A DNA stretch of 64,000 bases from Chamaea fasciata. Taxonomy: Eukaryota > Chordata > Aves > Passeriformes > Sylviidae. The stretch spans positions 8,943,156-9,007,155 of the forward strand of contig JARCOQ010000002.1 in the NCBI GenBank assembly GCA_029207755.1, read 5' to 3'. The notes under the pieces are model-generated. The model saw only the letters and a list, made by a program, of their open reading frames with translations. It was not told the origin of the DNA and searched no databases. The position numbers and the translations under genes are program-made. This document shows positions 49,118 to 62,197 of the stretch, piece by piece (position 1 is the stretch's first letter; every line of letters starts with the position of its first letter).

Positions 49118-52100
49118 TTCCTAAATTTATAATTCCTCCATAAACATTAACTATATTTATATCTGGGAAAATTCAAATCTTGATAATGCAAGACAAGTTT
49201 CAACAAAAATAACTCAGATTCAGTATCTCTTATTTATAGGAATCAGTAACATCATTTTGCCTCTGTTATTTCTCTTGACTCTGAGTCCCATGATTGCCTC
49301 CAACAGCTGAACTTTTCTAGCAGAAAGTTTTGTGTAGGCATAGTATATTCCTAAAATGCAATATGATTTGCTCAAGGGAGGAACTCTTAAGTTTTGTATA
49401 ATTCCAAATTCAACTCAGTAAAATTTGCCAACACTCCTCTGGAGTTAATTTGGAACACTCTCAGTGCAAAAAAAAGAAAAAAAAAATAAAATTACCTAAT
49501 ATTTAATATAAAGAACAGTAATTCTCAGCCTAATAACACCTCAGAGTTTCCTCTCAAAGCAGAGTTGTACAATGGTTTGTATTAACTTACTCTTACAAAA
49601 ACTCTTACAACTCTTCTGCTTTAGAACTATCCTTCTGTTTAATGTAGCCGGAGGATTATAGAATTCCCAGATGTCAACTCCTTGGTTATAAGGAAGCAAT
49701 TAGTAATAGAATCTAAATTTATATTTCTCAAGATGAAGAAATAAAACCCCTAAGAGGGTAATTTCTCTGGACTGCATTTCAGAAGAAAGTAAACTTTGAA
49801 CAACAAAAACCTCTGCAAAGGTTTTTCTGACAAAGCAGTGTAATGTCATTAAAGCCATTGCAGATAAAGTATAGCAATACTTTAAAATAAATAAATTCGT
49901 GAAGTTGTGTTTTCATGTAAAAAGAACTTCTAAATAGGAATAGGCTTTGACAATTTCAATCATGAAATTTGAAATGAAGGTATTTTAAACTTGTAGCTGT
50001 TTAGAAATGCAAAATGAAACATTTACAATAACCTGGTCAATATGTCTTCAGAAATCCTTGCAACTTCATTGCTAGCTTAAACAAATGCAAAGGTTAAAAT
50101 TGGATGACCAGTGCTCCCAATGAGAAATCTGTATTGTCAAAATTAATTCAATTTATTATTTCAGAAAAGGTCGTTAATGTTTTTGGTTTGCAGTTAAATA
50201 TGCTACCGTTACCAGGAAAACTAAACAAAAACAATGCCTTTGGCACTGCTGATATTAAAATTTCTTTCAAGAATGTAGGAAAAGTGTGAATTAGCATTTG
50301 TTGTAAGTGTGTTATGGAAATGAATTATTTTATGGAGAACTTTATGTTCTTTTTTAATAAGATGGTGTTTGATCTACTGAACCGCATAACTAGGATTTAA
50401 AGTTCACCCTGTTTATTAAAGGGCTACTGTTTCCTTAACCTCTTATAAACTCCAGATGAATTACTTTGAAGTCTTCTCTATTCAGTGATACTCTCAGACC
50501 AAGTGCTGTGCAAGGTACTATAATTTGGATTTGGCAAGGTTGAGTCTTCCTGAGTTTTAGTTCAGGTCCTAACTTCAGTATCTTCCACTGATTTTAAGAA
50601 GATTTATATTAGATGTAATATCTTAAGTGCAACTCACAAAAAAAACTGTATGTGAGAAAAAACATTCAGAAACCCATTTCTGAAATTAAAGATAACAAAA
50701 ATGAAACAAAAAATATTTTAGAATCTCTAAAGCAGAGGGGAAGAGGATAGGAAAGATTTTAATCTTTCATCTTTAATCTTTTTTAAAAGAGTCTAATTAG
50801 GAAAAAAACCCCTATTTTCTTTTCTTTTAAAATTATCATTAGTACAAAAATGGGGAAAAAAATAGTTCATGCTGATAAAGACGAAACCTGCAAGGAAATA
50901 CTTACGTTCAGTTAATTTTTCCTACTGTGGTTAAAACTTCAACTTACTGAGGTTTTATCCAAGAGAATGAAATATTGTTGGTGCACTCTTGCATTCTCCA
51001 TCCCACTTGTATACTCATAAACCTGTAAACTTTTAAATTAATTTATAATTTTATATCATCATGACTATCACAGTACCTAAAATTATTAGACATTTACATA
51101 TGCTTTTGTGTTGCAGTTTTGCTTGTGTCAGCCTTCAACTTAACATGAATTGCAAATTTATTTCATGCTTACAGGGTATCCCTTTCATAAATTATATATT
51201 CACGGGATCTTTAGAATCCATCACCAAATTATTTAATTCCCTATTTTGTGTTTACAATTATCCAGACCAGCATCCATGTGATTTTTTTGAGGTTTCCTTT
51301 GTGGTTGTTTAAAGGTAATCATTCAAGCGCTGGACTGTTTGTTCGTTCACACAGATGTGTAGACAGATTATACATCAGTGGTGGTGATGATAAACACTTA
51401 GTGAGTGACTTACTGGCTTTTGTAATTTCCTTCAACTTTTTTATCTACTGTGTGACATTTCACTAGCTCTTTCTTTAGATGATTACTCTATCTCAAAGCT
51501 GTATACTTTGAATGGAATAAAATACTGTTGGAGTTGAGATAGCAGCAAGTGGAGACAAACCTAAGGTGGCCTTGCTCTGAGCAGCTTAGGCAGGATTTGT
51601 TCCCACAAAGTAATGAAAGTGTCACTGCAAGCCTATAATTTGCCTCTTCTGTTCTTTCTGGTGTTCAAGTTGTGCCACAGAGGATTTAAGGTGTAAAGTA
51701 CCATCCTGAGGAGAGGGTCAAGCACAGCCCTTCCAGTGAAGCCTGGGAGAAATTCACTCCAAGCTAAGTAGTGCTTTCAGCTCAGGGGTGCAGAGCTGAG
51801 GGGAGAAGCAGAGTCTTTACTTCTATCAGCAGTCCTGGCTGACTGTGGCATTTTCTCAGTGCTGCAAAACAAAAAAATAAAGCAAAGAGGAGGATTAAAG
51901 TACAGTCTTCAAAAGGAGAAGATGAAAAATAGAGCCTGGAGTGCATTGGCTACTGGAAAATCTTTTAAACTCCTTTAAGGCTTAATCTAGCTGAATTACA
52001 CCTACATCTAATTAGTCACACTTCCAGCTACATTATAACACATCCACTTTGGTTTTGTTTGTTTTCCTGAATGATGATTTGCTCAGTAGTGGTTGCTCAC

Positions 52101-53610
52101 CTCTTTAAGCTGGATTTGCACAGAGCACTCAGCTCTTGCTTTATGCCTTTCTCTTCTTGTGTGAGGTGACAAATGGCTGAGCCAGAAGATCAAGCCTAAG
52201 GGCACGGAAGAGGGTGAAAAAAGGCAAGTTTATAGCTTTGCACCTCAGGAGAGTAGAGTTTGTCCTCTTAAATTATATTCTTAGGAGAGTCACCTGGGGA
52301 TAAGGCCCTGGAGGGAAGAGGGATACAAGAAATATCATTAGTATTCAAGGTCCGCCCTCCTCCTTCCTCGGAAGGATCTTACATGTTTGAAGTCTTATGA
52401 GCCTTGCCAAGCTTCTGTTGTTGGCTTCTATTAAGTGTACTAAATACTCATATTAGCTCAAAGCAAAACAGTGTTAGAGCCTGAAAGTAAGCTGTGTTAG
52501 TTCAAAGGGCCACAGACTGGCATGCTACCCAAATCAGCATGATAATTCAATTTTTTTAATTGCTTAATGAAATTCTTGTCCTCAAATTTCAATGAGGTAT
52601 TCATGCACTGTCTTCAAAATGTGCAAAATGAAAATGACCTACATGACACAAACCATTTAGCTGAAAAAAGGACATATCATAAAACCTACTGCTGGCTCCT
52701 GCAGTTGCTAAATTAGATTATTTTGATCTCCAGATCCCTTAGAGTGTCTTCTTCTTTTTAATAAAAGCATAACCACTTGAAAAGGATTAAAACCATAACC
52801 TCTATGAATTTCCAGCATGAATATGAATGAAGCAGTCTGCTGCTCTCTCCTCCATCTCCCAATGCAGGGTTGCAGTAGCAAGAATTCTAGGCAAGAGACC
52901 ATCACAGTCTCTTGATATAAAATATTAACCATAACCACTGTACTCATAATTACATGTCATGGAACTGCATCCACAATATGCTATATATTGGTCTCAACCA
53001 AGCTTGGATTCTTATCGGATTTGGCATCCAGAACAACTGTGATAACAAATCAAAAGAACTTCGTGACAGAGGTGTTCATTTATTTTTCATTCCCATCTGT
53101 TTTAAAACACAAAATATAGCAAATTACAGTCAGTAAGCAGCTCGACAATTCTCATGAGATGGGAGTTACAAGTAATCTCCTTCTGCATCTATTACAAAGA
53201 TGAATAGAATAGGTCAATGAAAGTATCTCAAAAAATCCAAATATTGATAAAAGCTTTTTACAAACAGCACTGTTCAAAAGGCTAACATGTCTATAAGAAT
53301 TCAAAGATTGCATTTTCCCTATCAGATATGTAGACTTTTCAAGAAAGATGCTTTACTGTCTTAATTTTCCTAAAGAAATCTTCCCTAAAGAGCAATAGAT
53401 ATCTGAAAGTCTTTACACCTATAGAATTAAGACTAAGAAAAGGAAAAATTCTTTCCAAAACACTGTAGTCCTGCAAATGTGCTGTAAGTGAACTAGCATT
53501 TTACTAGAAGGAAAATCCTCAGTCATTACAGCTGTATCTCTGCATGAGTATGACATTCATATGTTCATTAGAGTAAAAATAAAATAATAATAAATAATGA
53601 GTAAATAGAG
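49118..53610. other. non-coding stretch, no gene seen
   Basis: The largest frame is 83 codons (51061-51312, +). A moderately GC-richer part at about 51540-52440 might hold old repeat sequence, but nothing in it is recognisable to me. Confidence 0.6.
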
Positions 53611-53937
53611 AAGAAAAAGAAAAAGAAAAAGAAAAAGAAAAAAGAAAAAGAAAAAGAAAAAGAAAAAGAAAAAGAAAAAGAAAAAGAAAAAGAAAAAGAA
53701 AAAGAAAAAGAAAAAGAAAAAGAAAAAGAAAAAGAAAAAGAAAAAGAAAAAAGAAAAAGAAAAAGAAAAAGAAAAAGAAAAAGAAAAAGAAAAAGAAAAA
53801 GAAAAAGAAAAAAGAAAAAGAAAAAGAAAAAGAAAAAGAAAAAGAAAAAGAAAAAGAAAAAGAAAAAGAAAAAGAAAAAGAAAAAGAAAAAGAAAAAGAA
53901 AAAGAAAAAGAAAAAGAAAAAGAAAAAGAAAAAGAAA

Positions 53938-53968
<31 letters not shown>
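53611..53968. repeat. (GAAAAA)n hexanucleotide array
   Basis: About 58 units of GAAAAA, pure purine on the plus strand. Three units carry six A in place of five (A runs at 53638-53643, 53747-53752 and 53808-53813), which shift the reading frame. The array ends in an A10 run (53959-53968). The long Phe/Leu/Ser minus-strand open frame is a repeat artefact. Assembly length may be unreliable. Confidence 0.97.
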
Positions 53969-54192
53969 TTAGAAAGGACTGGCACCCTGGTTGGATAACC
54001 TGTGATCAGATTAAAAGCAAGGGTGTACTTGTGGACACAACACATAAATAAGAACATTTCAATAACAGCCTCCACGTACTTCAAATGGTGTGAAGTTTAA
54101 AGAACTCTTTGATAAAGGTTAGGGGTGAATATGTAGAGCTATGTAGGCAAAAATATGAGCATATATCTTCACTGTTCAATTAAGAAGAAATC

Positions 54193-54210
54193 ATGTGTCA
54201 TATGACACAT
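54193..54210. repeat. 18-bp perfect palindrome
   Basis: ATGTGTCAT is followed directly by its reverse complement ATGACACAT. The GTGTCA/TGACAC halves resemble T-box or homeobox half-sites, but no function is shown. Confidence 0.9.
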
Positions 54211-57200
54211 ATTGGAAGTCTGGAGACAGTTTCTGTATTCTGTGCAAGATATATTGCATAAATTTAAAAAGTTAAGATTCATTTAGGGAAAGAGCTTCCC
54301 TTGAAGGGCTAATAAATACTTTAAACTTGCTACATGAGAGCTGTTTGTCCCTACCAATATTCCTATATACTGATAGAACTGCTCCAACACTCCTAAAATC
54401 TGAGAATTCTCAGACAATATCCATGATGCATCATTTTCATATGAAAGAGAGAAATCCAAGTAATTTTTATTTCAATGATGTAAATTGAAGATCAAATTTT
54501 ATGTATATTCATGTACCAGAGCAGAAAGTGATTCCCAATCATGAAAAATACACTGAAGTAATTGAGAAAAGAAGAGGTTAAAAAAAAAAAGTTTAGGTTG
54601 GTGTGTTTAACTCATAAATAAAAAAGAAGCTTAAATAAACTAACTTGCAATTGTTTAGAGTGAAGTAATACTGATTCTCCTTTTCTGTAGTTATGTAAAG
54701 TTTAAATGACTCAATTTCTGATACACACCATGACAGGTTTCCTTTAAGGATCAATTTAGTCAGGAGTTGGCTGACTATATGAGTGTTGGGTAGTTTTAAC
54801 TCGGAGTATTCTGTCATATCAAAATCACATGGGTAATGAGGACAGTGCTTGCCTTATAACATGCTCTCTGAAAATAAAATTGTCTTCAGTGAGATGAAAT
54901 TCAAACACTGGGATACAGCATAGCAGTAGTTGAACTCCAGTTTGCTTTATTAGCCAACTGCTCCTGCTATTTTGAGTGCTCTAGATGTCTCTGTGGGAAA
55001 AATTATTCCAATTTGGTTTATCTTTTTCTTGGAACTGATAAATGGTACAAAGCAGATTCTCCTCTAGGAGAAAAATAAATCACATATTTCTGTTAGGTGA
55101 GTGAGGTTACATAGATTTCATACAATAAGGTCTTTCTAAAATTAAAACTCATTTTACATTTTAAATAAATGACGTGATGTGGAAGAGTGTGCTGTGTGTG
55201 TATTTAAGTATCTAGCATTAATCAGCAGGCATATGAAATTGAACTCTGGTTAAATGGCAAACATGCATTGTGATCCAAATAATGCTGAGAGCATAATGAA
55301 GAAAGAACCTGCGGCTCATTTGCCAAACTATGATTATATTTATTTCTATTTCTTACACAGTGTTTCTGGCAGGGGATGGAAAAGTAAATGATATTTAATT
55401 GCATCAGTAGTTTCAAACCAATAATAAAAATAATGCCAGTTTGCTGTTCATGCCATGTCCACTGTTAAGCCAATTTATTCCTCTTCATAAATCAATTTGT
55501 TTTTCAGTGTAGGTGGAATCATTACAAAAGGGTCATCTCCCTAGCATTTGAATTTGCTGACCGTCTGGTTCACAGTCATACATTGCTTATTCACACTGAG
55601 ACCCATTTATCTATAAGCAGAAGCTGACATGAGAAGGCTGACTTTTTATTAAAGCTGAGTGAATAATCTGAAATTTGTAACTGAATGCACATTATGGGGC
55701 TTTAGTCCTAATTGATTAACACTGCCATAACTAGGGAAGAGGATGAAGAAGGACAGGAAATGGACACGTTATGGAATAGACAACATCTGCTCAAGGCCTT
55801 CAGCTAAGAAAAGGTCTTAAAATTCTGCTGTCTCCAACATTTCAAAATTGCCTGCAGGTTTCTTCGCTCAACAATTCTCAGGCTAGAAAGTATTCACACA
55901 CAAATTCATAGGAAAAACTGTTGCTTTTGCTATATTAAGAAAGACTCGACTCTCTGTTATGACTATTGTTTTCATTTTGCAGTTGCTTATGTAACACTGA
56001 TAAATAGATTTTTTTTTCCTTTTAAAACTTGTTCATGACTAATTTTTAACATTGACTGTACCTCTGATTTCTTTTCTTCCCACAAATGAAGAATTTAGAT
56101 GCACATTAGAACTGCTGCATATTGCAGCAGAATTAATAATTATTCTGGGTTCTTCACTGCTCCCCCTCCCTTGTTATCCACAGGTTAATTATGCTGGCTA
56201 CCATGCTGCTTTGAGACCCACCAGCACTTGGATGCAAAGCAAATACTGAGTTTCTGATCCCAATCCAATGGAAAATGAGCTGTCTTCTCCCTGGTACCCA
56301 CTGAATGACTACCAGAAGCTGTCCCTTTCTGAACATTTCTGTGATCTTTGTCTCTGAGGTTTTTTCCCTTGACATCCATCTTTTGTGAAAAAGCTCCTAA
56401 ATAATAGCAGCTGAATACAGATTAGCAGCACTGCTAAATATACAGTCTGTACTGGTGCAACACCAAGCACAAAATCATTCACAGCACTTCTAGGAAGGAC
56501 TTCAGTATTTAATTATATGGAAATTGCTGAATTGCACTGCATTGCTGAAGTGCTGAATGTTGCACACTTGCATAAATATTAATCACTAATATGGGATGTG
56601 GGGCTTTTGAACAAACAAGGTCTGATATGGCCAGATATCAAGAAAATTAAAACAGTGGCATTTCTCTAAGACCATTTCACTCATTATAAGACAGGACAGT
56701 AAAATTTCTCCTTCATTAGTTTTCTGGAATGCAAAATTTCTTTTTACTAATTTGCCTTACAGAGCTCCTCACCAATCAATGTACTCCTTAGCTGATCCCT
56801 CAAATTAAAGCCATCTAACTCATCAATGGGTACTTCAGTTAACACCAAAACTAGCAGCTATTTCACAAGGGCTTCCAGGTTTTTTGTGCAGTAGATACCA
56901 CATGGATTCGAGCTCAGTGCAGCATCCCTTAGGTAACTGTACGAATGAAGGAGTCTGGATAAAAATTTATAAGGCCTATGATATAGAATCTCAGTCTAAC
57001 AGCTAACAAATCTGTCCTTTGATTTGGGCATCTAGCAAAGGAAACCACACTGCTAGTCCATATGCCCCTTCTTTGGGACAGAAATTGCGGGTTGACCTGA
57101 ACATGAGACAGTTCTAGTAAAGTTGTGTGTCTCCCTCTGAGGCTCTTAATAAGCTCAGGAGATGTCCTCACATAAGAGCCACTTAAGCACTGTGAAACCT

Positions 57201-57554
57201 ATGAAAACATCTTCTTGTGTTATTTTGAAACCAGCCATTCTACCTGCTCCATAGTACAACTTTTGGCATTTACTAAGACCAATGGGCTTTATTACAAGGT
57301 CTGAGAATCAGAAGAAAAGACAGATTTGGCTAACCTATGGGTTAAAGGACTGGCTTGGCCTGCCAGAGATTCAGATCCAGTCTCTATGAAAAATTCTGAG
57401 GAATTTGGATCAGTTCAGCATGACTCAGCTCTTTACTTCCTACATTCCAGACCAGTGTCCTAATTTTCGGTGGACACAGAGAAACCTAGATTTTTCATTC
57501 AAAGCATCATATATCAAGTCTACTTCTACCAACTTTTTATAGAAGCCATGTCAA

Positions 57555-57579
57555 TTGACTTCATCTATATTGAAGTCAA
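57555..57579. repeat. inverted repeat, 9-bp arms, 7-base loop
   Basis: TTGACTTCA and TGAAGTCAA flank TCTATAT. It is a short perfect stem-loop with no terminator or RNA context. Confidence 0.85.
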
Positions 57580-59843
57580 GTCTATGTCAACTTGCTTTTT
57601 ATTGAAAACAAAAACATTAACTCAAAATATGATTGTCATTAAATGGAATTTGCCTCTGTTAAATTCACATTCCAATGGTTATTGATTTCTTTCAAGTGAA
57701 AGAGCATCAGAACATCTACAGTAGGAAAGGATTATAACTTCAATATAAGAAATAAAACTCACTTTGTATTCCTTTTTCATCTTGCTCATTAATGCATCCA
57801 AATTTCACACTAATCGGCCCAAGCAGTTAATATGCTATATGAAAATTCAAAATGTCTACTGACTGTAGCAAAAAGAAGAGAAAAAAACCCCAAAAAGCCA
57901 ACAAAAACCAGCCTTCTGTAGTAATTACTCAAGATACAAACATTGCACTGAAATTTGAAGTTCATGCAAGTTTTCATGAGGATGACAAAAGAGATCACTC
58001 TAACACCAAAAAAATATTTCCAAGTAATTTTTTTGCAGAACTCACTAGAGACCCACAGCAGTTTTTTCCTCTTTGGCCCTCTTGCTTTAGTCACTAGACA
58101 TTATAAATGTGATACAGATACACAAAATGCTAAGAAAAAAAATAATTATAAAGTGTTAAGGTAAACAAACTAAAACATTCAAAGGGCACAAAAACATACA
58201 AAAGCCCAGGTGCCAACAGAATTAATCAGAGCCTGTCTGAAAAATTCCATATGCAAAAGTAATTTGCAAATTCCTCATGCAAGAAATATTTTTATTCCAA
58301 GTTTAGAGAGAATCTTAATCAAATGATTCATATGTATGCAGACAATTTTTTTCATTAACCTCACTAAAAATACACGTGTTTCTGCATGTATATGCTCCCC
58401 ACCCCAGTAAAACAGCGTTAAGAAATTACAGCACAATTTCCCTCTGTTGTTTTGTAGTTAGCAAAAGAAAGGGTCACTTTTCTCACTTTGTAGCATTTTC
58501 CTTTTCAGAATGAGCTACCATAGTCAACTCTGATTAGGGGACTCCTGTTATCAAGTTCTGTGAACTTTCAATTAATAACATCATTACTTGCATTGTGGTA
58601 AACCCTCCAGGGTAGAATATTGTTGTGATGGGAGTAAGAAGGGGTGAGAATGGAGCCCAACTAAACTTTGCAGTCACTCCCAACTTACAGGTATAATTAC
58701 ACAATATTAGCTAAATTCCTACAAATCTTCAGTTCTTAGTCCTATCACCTGACATTTGTGATAAGAGGAGTCATCCAAATAAGTCACTATCACTCCTTTT
58801 CCTAAGTTAGTGACTCCAAAGTGATGAAGGTTGATTTATTTGTACTATTAAGGCTGTTTTAAAGTTCAAGCAGGAAGGTGAACAGCTGCAGCAGCAGCAA
58901 GAATGCTACTGAAAAAATTGAGCAATATTTGTGTATGTTCTATGCTATAACCTTTCCCTTTATTGGAGAAAACAGCTACTGCAAAAAGAACCCTGGCAAC
59001 GCATGTTTTAGAAGGCACAGATCAGCAAACCAATTATCAATCCATCAATTGATCAGAACTAGTCTTGGGAGTAGTTTGCTCTTGGAAATGAAGGCCTATG
59101 CAGATGGCAAGCGTGTTCATGACTTGCAGAGCATCTGCACAGAATAGATAATTACAAAGTAGGAGACAAGAACACGAGAAAAAAAAAAAACTTAAAGAAA
59201 ACTGGAATAGGTAAATGCATACAGAAATTAAATTATTTACTGTTTTACTGCTAGATGAACTGAAATATTAAGTGATGTGTATATAGGCTGCATTTGGTTT
59301 ACATTTACACTGTAAGAACATTGTGAGGGCAGAAACAGTTGCCTGCCTTCAGTCATTAGGCAGACTCAGTGTTGAAAACAATTTTGAATCAGAACAGTAA
59401 ATGAAGCACTGTGTATTGATGCTGCTTTAAATAACCATCACTTGGGTTTGGCTCTGAATAGAAGACATCTCTTAAATTATAGAGCAATGGTTCGATTGTT
59501 CTACCCTTTTTCATGGGAGAAGGTCTTAAGAAACTCAAAACTTGGACAATACTAAGGGAATATTCAAGTTAAGGTATAAAAATAGATAGAAAAGCAGAGT
59601 TGCCTGTCTCAAACACTGCCAAGGCCACAGAAGGAACTTGTCATAAGCCAAGCCACCACATTGGGAACTTGAGATAAGTACAAAAGGGAGGCATTTGTGA
59701 CAGGAAGGCACTAATTCCAAGTCTGGTAGAGTAGAGGTTTGCTTAGTGCATCCTGGTTAACACATCTGGACAAATATTCCCACTGTGACAAACAGTGGGA
59801 AAGGAGATAAAATTGCTTATACACACCCTGTGGAAACCTGGAT

Positions 59844-59874
59844 TCTCTCCCTCTCTCTCTCTCTCCTCCTCTCC
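59844..59874. repeat. (CT)n microsatellite
   Basis: CTCTCC and CT units form a short imperfect pyrimidine dinucleotide repeat. Confidence 0.9.
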
Positions 59875-62081
59875 GACCCATGTTTTCCCTATAGTTATTG
59901 CATGCTTGACACAAATTAACACAACCTAGAGGTTTGAATGTTTTTCAGCCTGCACTACATAAATTTATATTTAAAATACTTTCTCCCTTAATTCATAATC
60001 TTTTAAAATTCTCTCTTCTACACATAACAGATTTTTTTTCTAGAAATTACTTTACATCTCAGATTAGTTCTAATGATTGTCTGTGGCATAGCTGTATCAT
60101 CGTGGTATTTAAGTGCTAAAAATAATCCAATTTAGACAGTAGTTTGGGTTTGGCCACTTAATTAGCTGGGTAGAAGTTAAAAACATCTCTGAGCAGGGCT
60201 CTCCCAGAAGGTGGCATTTCCAGACAGATGATTCATTCTTGAGCAGGCTCAGGATGCTGCCCTCCCAGACTGCAAAGGAGATAACCCATCCTTTGGTTTT
60301 GTCCCTGCTCAATTGGGACAGTGCTCATCTGCTAACAGGTACCCACAAGACAAACCAGGACCTGTACTATTTACATCTTCCCCTTCACTTGCAACAGCAT
60401 TACAGCATAACAAGATGTGGTTTGTTGGTTTTGGGTTGTTTTGAGCAGAGAGAGAAATACAAGGCAATAAAACCTTCAGGAGGGCACTTGACGATCTTGT
60501 CCACTTGGTTCAGCGTTCAGCAGGGCCACAACAAAAAGGGTGTTTTCCATTCCTTTTCCAAGAATGTTTGCATTCATCCGTACATGAGGAAAGGGCAGGT
60601 TGTGCAGTTTCCTGCCACAGCTCCCAGGCACTCAGTTATACTCTGGCTGCCCACAGACTCACTGCCATCACCATAGCTGGAGCACCTAAATTCTGTGTAT
60701 AAACGCAAACACGGCAGAACAGGTCACAAAAGAGACACTTTAAAAGCAATAAAGGTACTGTTTTCACCCTTTCCATAGCTTATATAAATCTTCCACCAAT
60801 TAGGTACAATTGGAAATAAATCACCTTGATTAGAAGTTTATGCTTTCCTTTGTGGTCTATTCACAAGATTTAACTTCATCCACAGAGGAAGTGCAAAGGG
60901 TCTATTAATCCATTAGGAAAACCATACAGGACAAAGGATAAACTGATACACATGCTAGAGTTTCATAAACATTGCATTTTTAGAATAATTTCTACACAGA
61001 ATAATTACAGATTTACTTATAAATCACCATAAAATTCATCATGCATCCAGTATAAATTTTCCAAGTAGTTTGTAACATTTTTTGTTACACAAGTGTACTT
61101 TGCAGAAATGAATAAAATTTATGGAACATGTCCCTCCTTGATTTAAAACCCTAAAAACACTCTAAAAGAGTACATTCTCTAGCTAATTTCATCCTATATT
61201 CATATTTTCTTTTGTAATATGACATTGAAATTGTTTTCTGATATATATATACACTTTAAACACCAGCTAATTAAGTCTGCAGCCATTCCCTAATCATGGC
61301 TGTAATTTGTTTTCTGCTAAATTTACCCTTTCTGTTACAGAAATTTGAAAAGATGTTTAACTCTCTTGGACATGACTGTCTTTTTTACGACTTCCTTACA
61401 CCAAGCTCCTAACAAAGATTATTACGCATGCTTGCTTATTTTTGAGCACTTCATTAGGCAACTAAAGGGCCATTGGGACCCACATGTTGCTAAAATTAAG
61501 CATAGTCATAGGTCTTTTTGGGATCAGAGCCTGACTATTTAGATGACAATGTGATTTCTTTTTCTTTTCAACACAGCAGTCATAGATCACACACACAGCC
61601 TAGGCAGAGACAAGGTTAGGCAGATTAATTTATTCAGGGCTCCATTTTGCCAATTCAATTTTAGCACAAAATCTGCTGAATTGTGGGAGCTTTTATACGA
61701 ATCTTCCAGACTTAATGACACAGTAGACATTTTGTTTTCAATAAAGGATTGAAATGCTGTTTGATTTTGCACTCTAAGTAAGCTATTTGTACTGTGAAAC
61801 ACTATAGATTATCAGATAAGGGTGGCACACAAAAGTATACGTTTCTCAATGTTTCAGTGCAAAGATTTGTTTGTAATTTTGTTTTTTATATTTGATAGCT
61901 TATTTTGGAAGCATTTTCTCTCACGCCCTTTAAAGGAGTAGTAAATACTTGAAAATTAATCTTCAGAGTGTTAATATTCAGAAACAGCGCAAATCACTGA
62001 CAGCATTCCTATAACATTCATTATTTACACATATCTTCCACGCCAGATGTAATCATAAATGACATAATTTTTCCCATGCCT

Positions 62082-62197
62082 TAATTGATTATACAAAACA
62101 CTCCATGTCTATGAGCAATACATAATTAATGTAATTTCAACATATACCTTCTACTCACAGCTCTGAAAAGAGAAATAAACACCATTTGCCCTAATTA
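62082..62197. promoter_or_regulatory. cluster of homeodomain-type sites (candidate enhancer)
   Basis: TAATTGATTA (62082-62091) fits the palindromic paired-class homeodomain dimer pattern TAAT-NN-ATTA. TAATTAAT (62123-62130) and CTAATTAA (62191-62198) follow within 110 bases. AT-rich DNA makes such words common, so this is a hypothesis from motif density only. Confidence 0.2.

Noticed and set aside
53557..54084. 175-codon minus-strand frame rich in Phe, Leu and Ser.
   Set aside because: It is the translation of the GAAAAA array, and the changes in its residue pattern match the single-A insertions.
60239..60676. 145-codon plus-strand frame, longest outside repeats.
   Set aside because: The composition is ordinary and it has no known motif. 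A second frame overlaps it in another phase, and nothing supports expression.
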